Assembly (NCBI GenBank): GCA_023206055.1
Contig: CP065367.1
Span: 1 to 64,000 of the forward strand
Reading direction: 5' to 3'
DNA length: 64,000 nt
From: Vibrio cyclitrophicus
GTDB lineage: Bacteria; Pseudomonadota; Gammaproteobacteria; Enterobacterales; Vibrionaceae
Shown piece by piece: positions 58,889 to 64,000 of the stretch. Below the pieces are notes generated by a model. That model was not told the DNA's origin. It saw only the letters and a program-made list of their open reading frames with translations, and made no database searches. A program made the position numbers and the translations under genes. Each line of letters opens with the position of its first letter. Position 1 is the first letter of the stretch.

Positions 58889-59533
58889 ATGCTGAACCTC
58901 ATGATCGACTTAACCATTTTACCTGTCTACCTGACTGCCGTTGTTGCACTTCTTCTTTTACCTGGCCCTGATATGTTACTGATCGCGAGCTCAAGCATGA
59001 GCTATGGCCGTAAGGTCGGTGTGTTCGCAAGTTTAGGTAATGCAACTTCTGGAATTATTCTGACAGTATTAGCGGCTATGGGTGTATCAGCATTGATTGC
59101 GATGAGCCCAATAGCGCTTAAAGCTCTCCATCTGTTAGGCGGCGCGTACTTGTTGAAGATGGGGTGGGATTGCTTGCGAACAGAGCAGGGCAACGCGCCG
59201 GAGTTAAACGATAATTTCGCTGCAAAAGCCTATTATCAACGAGCACTGATCAGTAACCTGCTGAACCCCAAAGCCTTAGTGTTCTTTGTGATGTTCTTGC
59301 CTCAGTTTGTATCGACGAATATCGAAGCGACTTCGGGCGAGCAGATGTTAGTGCTTGGCTTGTTACTGAATGTCTTAGGTTTAACGTTCAATTTCTTGCT
59401 GGTGGCGTTGGTGGGTACTATTGGTAAGTCTCTGGTAGAAAATGCTAAGTTCCGTACTTATCAGCAGAAACTGATGGGGGGCGTATTCATCGTGTTGGCT
59501 ATCTGGATGTTGTCGTCTTTCTTTACTTCGTAG
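58889..59533 (+). CDS. LysE/RhtB-family exporter
   Basis: 214 residues, six membrane segments, with LLLPGPDMLLIASSSMSYGR (GPxxL/A motif) and LISNLLNPKALVFFVMFLPQFV, both typical of RhtB homoserine/threonine-type exporters. Substrate is not predictable. A second start codon at 58901 is possible. It differs from the LysE protein at 35.3 kb, so the window has two members of the family. Confidence 0.9.
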   Translation: MLNLMIDLTILPVYLTAVVALLLLPGPDMLLIASSSMSYGRKVGVFASLGNATSGIILTVLAAMGVSALIAMSPIALKALHLLGGAYLLKMGWDCLRTEQGNAPELNDNFAAKAYYQRALISNLLNPKALVFFVMFLPQFVSTNIEATSGEQMLVLGLLLNVLGLTFNFLLVALVGTIGKSLVENAKFRTYQQKLMGGVFIVLAIWMLSSFFTS

Positions 59534-59575
59534 ACGGATCAACCCAGATATTTTCTCGAGGTTAGCCGCTGAGAC

Positions 59576-59606
59576 AAAAATGGACGCTTCGAGCGTCCAT
59601 TTTTTA
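59576..59606. terminator. Bidirectional terminator
   Basis: AAAAATGGACGCT and AGCGTCCATTTTTT form a 13-bp stem with a TCG loop, between convergent genes. Confidence 0.92.
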
Positions 59607-59640
59607 CATTTAACCGTTACATGTTGAACACACTAAATCT

Positions 59641-61347
59641 CTATGAGTTCAACTCTTGTTGATGTTGTTCAATCAGTTCCTCCATGTACTTCTCACCGCG
59701 CAGGCGAGTGTCATCGTAGGTTTCTGTCCCTTCAAACTTTGTCACCGTCTCATAATAGACTTTCACTTTTGGTTCTGTGCCTGAAGGTCTTACGATGATG
59801 CGTGAACCATCCTCGAGGTGATAGATGAGTACGTCACTCGCGGGCAGATTAATCGCCTCAGTATTACCACCAATAAAAAAGCGCAAAGATGATTGCAGAT
59901 CTTCAATCACAGAGATAGCCACTCCATTTATCGCTTTGGGTTGTGCTGACCTAAGTTGGGAGCCAATAGATGGTGAATCTGGGTCAAGCGCGATACTGCG
60001 TTGTGCGTTGGTATGAACCCCATGCTCAAATGAAATTTGAGCGAGAAGATCCCAAACCGTTCGACCTTGAGATTTTAACTCCTCAACCAATTGAGCAAAA
60101 ACAACGATGGCAGACAGCCCATCCTTATCTCGAACCTGAGTACCAATTGTATAGCCTAGCGCTTCTTCATAAGCGAATAAGAACTCATTGTTTTCGTCTT
60201 CTAATTGCATGCCAATGTTGGCCAACCATTTAAAGCCTGTCAGTGTTTGGAAATAAGTCGCACCATGAGCATTCGCCACTTTTTCAAGTAGCGTTGATGA
60301 CACGATACTATTTCCAACTAACTGATTTTTAGTGCGTGGCTTTGACAGCAAGTAGTGTGCGAATAACACACCTACTTGGTCACCCGTGAGCATTTTGTAC
60401 GAGTCATCTTCAGTTCTGACCGCAACGGCGAATCGGTCTGCATCTGGATCGTTGGCACAAGCAATGTCGGCGTCGACACTTTTCGCTAGATTAACCACCA
60501 AATCCATCGCACCTTTTTCTTCCGGATTAGGGAAGTTGACGGTTGGGAAGTTGCCATCAGGCTCTCTTTGCTCGGCTACGCTGAACACCTTATGGAAACC
60601 AGAATCATGGAGAAGATCTTCAGCCATTTGTGCACCGACACCATGCATTGCTGTATAGGTGATAGTGGTGTTCGCCGATTCGATCTCTTTACTCACGTAT
60701 GGGCTCTGGTTGATCGCAGCGCGGTACGTTTGGTAATAACCTTCAGTTAACCACACTAACTTACCTTGTGTTTCAGCGTCACTTAGGCTCATTAAAGGGA
60801 GCGGCTTAGTTGATGCGATATCGATTTCAGCGGCAATGCCCGCGTCGTGAGGAGGAATGATTTGAGCGCCATTCTCCCAGTACACTTTGAAACCATTGTA
60901 TTCTGGTGGATTGTGGCTGGCCGTCACAACAACTGCCGCTGCGGCGTTGAAGTGTTCAATGCCAAAGGCAACGATAGGGGTCGCTGCGACATTAGAGGTT
61001 AGGTAAACCTTAATGCCTAAAGCCGTGAGTACGGAAGCGGTATCAATCGCGAACTGCTTTGAATCTAAACGTCCGTCATAACCGACGACCACACCGCGGA
61101 TGGTGGCATTAGCGACATGTTCGATTAAGTAGTGGCCAAGTCCGGTTGCTGTTTCCTGTATGACTAAACGGTTCATTCGATTTGGGCCGCATCCCACTTT
61201 TCCTCTAAGTCCTGCCGTTCCGAACTCTAATCGTTGCGTAAAGCGGTCTTCAAGTTCGTCGTGCATTCCCTCATCGATGAGGTGTTGAAGTTCTTCACGA
61301 GTTCTTGGGTCTGGGTCTCTCGCTAACCAATTCATTGCATCTTGCAT
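59641..61347 (-). CDS. Alpha-D-phosphohexomutase (phosphoglucomutase/phosphomannomutase)
   Basis: Interconverts hexose 1- and 6-phosphates. Family sites are complete: catalytic phospho-Ser in VVVTASHNPPEYNGFK near residue 143, metal-binding DPDADR in CANDPDADRFAVAV near 304, sugar-binding EEALGY near 392, and phosphate-binding RPSGTEPKVKVYYE near 525. At 568 residues it is the long PgcA/PGM2-like form rather than the ~450-residue ManB/AlgC form. Start at ATG 61347; a GTG two codons earlier is possible. A Fur-like box lies 53-71 bases upstream. Confidence 0.9.
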   Translation of the reverse strand: MQDAMNWLARDPDPRTREELQHLIDEGMHDELEDRFTQRLEFGTAGLRGKVGCGPNRMNRLVIQETATGLGHYLIEHVANATIRGVVVGYDGRLDSKQFAIDTASVLTALGIKVYLTSNVAATPIVAFGIEHFNAAAAVVVTASHNPPEYNGFKVYWENGAQIIPPHDAGIAAEIDIASTKPLPLMSLSDAETQGKLVWLTEGYYQTYRAAINQSPYVSKEIESANTTITYTAMHGVGAQMAEDLLHDSGFHKVFSVAEQREPDGNFPTVNFPNPEEKGAMDLVVNLAKSVDADIACANDPDADRFAVAVRTEDDSYKMLTGDQVGVLFAHYLLSKPRTKNQLVGNSIVSSTLLEKVANAHGATYFQTLTGFKWLANIGMQLEDENNEFLFAYEEALGYTIGTQVRDKDGLSAIVVFAQLVEELKSQGRTVWDLLAQISFEHGVHTNAQRSIALDPDSPSIGSQLRSAQPKAINGVAISVIEDLQSSLRFFIGGNTEAINLPASDVLIYHLEDGSRIIVRPSGTEPKVKVYYETVTKFEGTETYDDTRLRGEKYMEELIEQHQQELNS

Positions 61348-61353
61348 AATCAC

Positions 61354-61743
61354 TAAACCTTTTAATGTCGGTATGACTTACTGTTGATTTAATTTAAGTG
61401 ATATTGATTATCATTTCCATGAAGGCAATCGTAAAACTCGATATAAAATAAATTCCAACGGCAAGAGGGCACGTAGATTAAGCCACTTCAAATAATTGAC
61501 TGTTTAGTAAGTAAACTTACCTTGAACAATTGGATATCACTAACTAGCCTTTTACATAAATATAACAAAATTTAACAATTTCGCCGTTTTTGAATCTTTC
61601 ATAGAAACCTCCAACGCTTTTGAATCGTATTAGTTCTTAGGTTATATGAGGTCAGCAGCCCGCTTACAGGATATTTTCATGTGAGTTGTAGGTTGAGATT
61701 CAGCCTTTTCATGTGTAGTTGGAATAACTATGAATGTTGTCCT
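61354..61743. other. Divergent intergenic region with a Fur-like box
   Basis: GATATTGATTATCATTTCC (61400-61418) matches the 19-base Fur box at about 15 positions. The rest is AT-rich and carries the promoters of the phosphohexomutase gene and coxB; the coxB side continues into a tandem repeat. Confidence 0.45.
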
Positions 61744-61828
61744 GTTCGCAATCACATGTAGCTCGCAATGAAACACAGCTCGCAACGAAATAGAGCTCGC
61801 AACGACATTTAGGTCGCAAGTATCCAAT
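61744..61828 (+). repeat. Five 17-bp tandem repeats before coxB
   Basis: Units start at 61744, 61761, 61778, 61795 and 61812. The first ten bases (GCTCGCAACG-like) are well kept and the rest drifts. The array ends 24 bases before the coxB start and so lies within the promoter or leader. Confidence 0.8.
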
Positions 61829-61851
61829 TAGGAAGGATAAGGAGAGATCTT

Positions 61852-63069
61852 TTGAAAAGATTACTGGTTAGGCTAGTGTGGCTTTTGAAGAGTTTTGTTG
61901 TGCTTTTAGTATCGCCTTTAGTGAACGCAAGCAGTGATTACAACATGACTCAAGGTGTTACTGAGATTAGCGGTAAAGTGTATGAACTTCATATGCTGAT
62001 CTTCTACATCTGCTGCGCGATTGCCTTCGTTGTTTTTGGTGTGATGTTTTATTCGATTTTGAGGCACAGGAAATCAAAGGGCGCAGTTGCTGCCCATTTT
62101 CACGAAAGCACGAAAGTGGAAATTCTTTGGACCATCATCCCTATTGTCATCCTCATCGCTATGGCGATACCCGCTACTAAAACCTTGATAGCGATGGAAG
62201 ATACCTCCCAATCAGATCTGACCGTTAAAATCACTGGTTCACAATGGAAATGGCATTACAGCTATTTTGGTGAAGACGTCGAGTTTTTCAGCCTTCTAGC
62301 GACCAGTGACAAAGAGATTGAAGGTCTCGAAGTGAAAGGCGCACATTATCTGCTAGAAGTTGATAAGCCGCTTGTACTGCCTATTGACCGTAAAGTCCGT
62401 TTCTTGATGACTTCCGATGATGTTATTCACTCATGGTGGGTGCCAGCGTTTGCCGTTAAGAAAGACACCATTCCGGGCTTTATCAATGAGGCTTGGACAA
62501 AGATAGATGAGCCTGGTGTCTACCGAGGGCAGTGTGCAGAGTTGTGTGGCCGCGCTCATGGTTTCATGCCGATAGTGGTACATGCTATGGAAGAAGATGA
62601 GTTTGACGCATGGCTAGCAGAACAGAAAGAGTTGGCGATAGCCGAACAACAAGCCGCGAAAGATGCATTAGATGCGTCACTTTCTTTGGAAGAGTTGAAT
62701 ACCATCGGTGCAGAGGTTTACAAAACTCGATGTGCGGTTTGCCACCAAGCTAACGGTGAGGGCATTCCCGGAGCATTCCCTGCCATCAAAGGAAGCCCTA
62801 TTGCCCTTGGAGATGTGGATGTTCATATCGACACTATTGTTTATGGTCGTGGCGGAACGGCGATGCAAACATTCGATAATCAGTTAACTGAGAAAGAGAT
62901 CGCAGCGGTAGTAACTTATCAACGAAACGCTTGGGGTAATGACACCGGTGATATTGTTCAGGCTTCAGATGTTAATGCTTACAAGACCAAGCAAGAAGGC
63001 GGTGGACAAACAGGTGTAGAACAAGGCTCAACGGATGAAGCACAAAATGATGCTAAGGAGCAGTTATGA
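61852..63069 (+). CDS. coxB: Cytochrome c oxidase subunit II with C-terminal cytochrome c
   Basis: Takes electrons from cytochrome c into the aa3-type oxidase. A TTG start preceded by GGAGAG gives a signal sequence (VVLLVSPLVNAS), two membrane helices (about 48-68 and 92-108), then a periplasmic cupredoxin. The CuA ligands are the His in DDVIHSWW and CAELCGRAHGFM (C-x3-C-x3-H-x2-M). A fused cytochrome c domain (about 280-365) has the heme motif CAVCHQ. The C-terminal ~40 residues are polar and disordered. The stop overlaps the coxA start as ATGA, and the caa3-like layout means the operon continues beyond the window. Confidence 0.95.
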   Translation: MKRLLVRLVWLLKSFVVLLVSPLVNASSDYNMTQGVTEISGKVYELHMLIFYICCAIAFVVFGVMFYSILRHRKSKGAVAAHFHESTKVEILWTIIPIVILIAMAIPATKTLIAMEDTSQSDLTVKITGSQWKWHYSYFGEDVEFFSLLATSDKEIEGLEVKGAHYLLEVDKPLVLPIDRKVRFLMTSDDVIHSWWVPAFAVKKDTIPGFINEAWTKIDEPGVYRGQCAELCGRAHGFMPIVVHAMEEDEFDAWLAEQKELAIAEQQAAKDALDASLSLEELNTIGAEVYKTRCAVCHQANGEGIPGAFPAIKGSPIALGDVDVHIDTIVYGRGGTAMQTFDNQLTEKEIAAVVTYQRNAWGNDTGDIVQASDVNAYKTKQEGGGQTGVEQGSTDEAQNDAKEQL

Positions 63070-64000
63070 GTTCACCAATCAATAAGCCGGTGAAATCGGC
63101 TCCAGTAGAAGATCAAGTACTGAGCCATTCTGCGGAAGGCACCTTGGGCAATAATGATTTGCCTGTTGATGATCACGATTCACATGCGGCACCTAAAGGC
63201 TGGGCTCGTTGGCTGTATTCAACCAATCATAAAGACATTGGTACACTTTATTTGTGGTTCAGCTTTGCAATGTTCTTAACGGGTGGTGCCATGGCGATGG
63301 TGATCCGTGCGGAGCTGTTCCAACCGGGGTTGCAACTCGTTGAGCCAGATTTCTTCAATCAGATGACGACTGTCCATGGCTTGATCATGGTGTTTGGCGC
63401 AGTGATGCCCGCTTTTACGGGTTTGGCTAACTGGATGATCCCAATGATGATCGGTGCACCAGATATGGCGTTGCCGAGAATGAACAACCTCAGTTTCTGG
63501 ATCTTGCCTTTTGCGTTTCTAATCTTAATCGGGTCTTTATTTACAGAAGGGGGCGGTCCGAGCTTTGGTTGGACCTTCTACGCGCCACTCTCGACAACTT
63601 ATGGCCCAGACAGTACCGCGCTATTCGTATTTTCAGTCCATATTATGGGGATCAGTTCTATCATGGGGGCGATTAACGTGATCGTAACCATAGTGAACAT
63701 GCGCGCACCGGGTATGACTTGGTTCAAGTTACCAATGTTCGTATGGACATGGTTAATTACCGCTTTCTTGCTGATAGCCGTGATGCCCGTTCTCGCGGGT
63801 GCGGTGACTATGGTACTGACTGACAAATACTTTGGAACCAGCTTCTTTGATGCCGCTGGTGGTGGGGATCCGGTGATGTTCCAGCACATATTCTGGTTCT
63901 TTGGGCACCCCGAAGTGTACATCATGATCTTGCCGTCGTTTGGTATCGTCTCGGCCATCATCCCAGCCTTTAGTGGCAAGCGCTTGTTTGGTTACCATTC
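63066..64000 (+). CDS. coxA: Cytochrome c oxidase subunit I, 3' end cut by window
   Basis: Catalytic subunit of the heme-copper oxidase; the frame is open from ATG 63066 to the window end (311 codons, about 60% of the usual length). After a ~45-residue polar N-terminus, WLYSTNHKDIGTLYLWF is the standard first-helix start. The heme a ligand His is in TTVHGLIMVFG. GDPVMFQHIFWFFGHPEVYI carries the CuB His and the cross-linked Tyr. ATGA overlap with coxB gives tight coupling. This is an A-type oxidase by the HPEVYI motif. Confidence 0.95.
   Translation, partial: MSSPINKPVKSAPVEDQVLSHSAEGTLGNNDLPVDDHDSHAAPKGWARWLYSTNHKDIGTLYLWFSFAMFLTGGAMAMVIRAELFQPGLQLVEPDFFNQMTTVHGLIMVFGAVMPAFTGLANWMIPMMIGAPDMALPRMNNLSFWILPFAFLILIGSLFTEGGGPSFGWTFYAPLSTTYGPDSTALFVFSVHIMGISSIMGAINVIVTIVNMRAPGMTWFKLPMFVWTWLITAFLLIAVMPVLAGAVTMVLTDKYFGTSFFDAAGGGDPVMFQHIFWFFGHPEVYIMILPSFGIVSAIIPAFSGKRLFGYH

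Noticed and set aside
63599..63979. 126-codon minus-strand frame at the right end
   Set aside because: Antisense to coxA, whose motifs are clear.
1..64000. CRISPR arrays, tRNA or rRNA genes, prophage or integron sites
   Set aside because: I looked for spaced direct repeats, cloverleaf sequences, rRNA sequence, integrases and transposases, and found none; the only tandem repeats are the 20-base and 17-base arrays, which have no spacers.

Overview
The window looks like a piece of a Vibrio genome, most probably from a Splendidus-clade-like species. The case rests on three things seen here: two Qrr-type quorum-sensing small RNA genes with LuxO-type operators and sigma-54 promoters, an intact luxP-luxQ pair, and many proteins of families typical of Vibrionaceae. 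In Vibrio cholerae luxPQ lies on chromosome 2, so this may be chromosome 2; that is inference. There are no rRNA or tRNA genes, no CRISPR array, no prophage and no full insertion sequence. The only mobile-looking item is a 266-bp MITE-like element.

Layout. 0-4.4 kb: a cut-off HD-GYP gene, a decayed PTS EIIA gene, a lipoprotein and a NupC nucleoside transporter. 4.4-13.4 kb: a small membrane protein, then a tripartite RND efflux operon (outer-membrane factor, adaptor, pump), a linked two-component system and a methyltransferase. 13.5-18.1 kb: a secreted protein, a diguanylate cyclase and a DEAD-box helicase. 18.3-26.2 kb: Qrr copy A, a ScfR-type XRE regulator divergent from a small protein that resembles a free-standing malate synthase G domain, a GGDEF protein, a cold-shock protein, codBA, and Qrr copy B on the other strand. 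26.3-37.5 kb: an HlyD/DUF3302 pair, several regulators (AraC, MocR, Lrp, LysR), a urea transporter, YjeH and LysE exporters, and an esterase-like lipoprotein. 37.6-42.3 kb: hcp and hcr behind a sigma-54 promoter with NorR-like sites, then an N-terminally extended GAPDH. 43-53 kb: a hybrid kinase, a small peptidase, the MITE, yeeX, yceH, a GIY-YIG protein and luxPQ. 53-64 kb: PilZ, HopJ, DUF1289-CWC, yegD, a porin, an FAH-family enzyme, a LysE exporter, a phosphohexomutase, and coxB-coxA running off the end.

How it fits together. LuxPQ senses AI-2 and, by established knowledge, feeds phosphate through LuxU to LuxO (neither encoded here). Phospho-LuxO with sigma-54 drives qrr genes such as the two here. 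Four c-di-GMP proteins (HD-GYP, two GGDEF, PilZ) share the window. Nucleobase and nucleoside use (nupC, codBA) carries PurR-like and CRP-like operators in both places. The hcp-hcr genes look like a nitrosative-stress module. Start codons were moved from the longest frame where a signal peptide, a Shine-Dalgarno sequence or family alignment favoured a later start.
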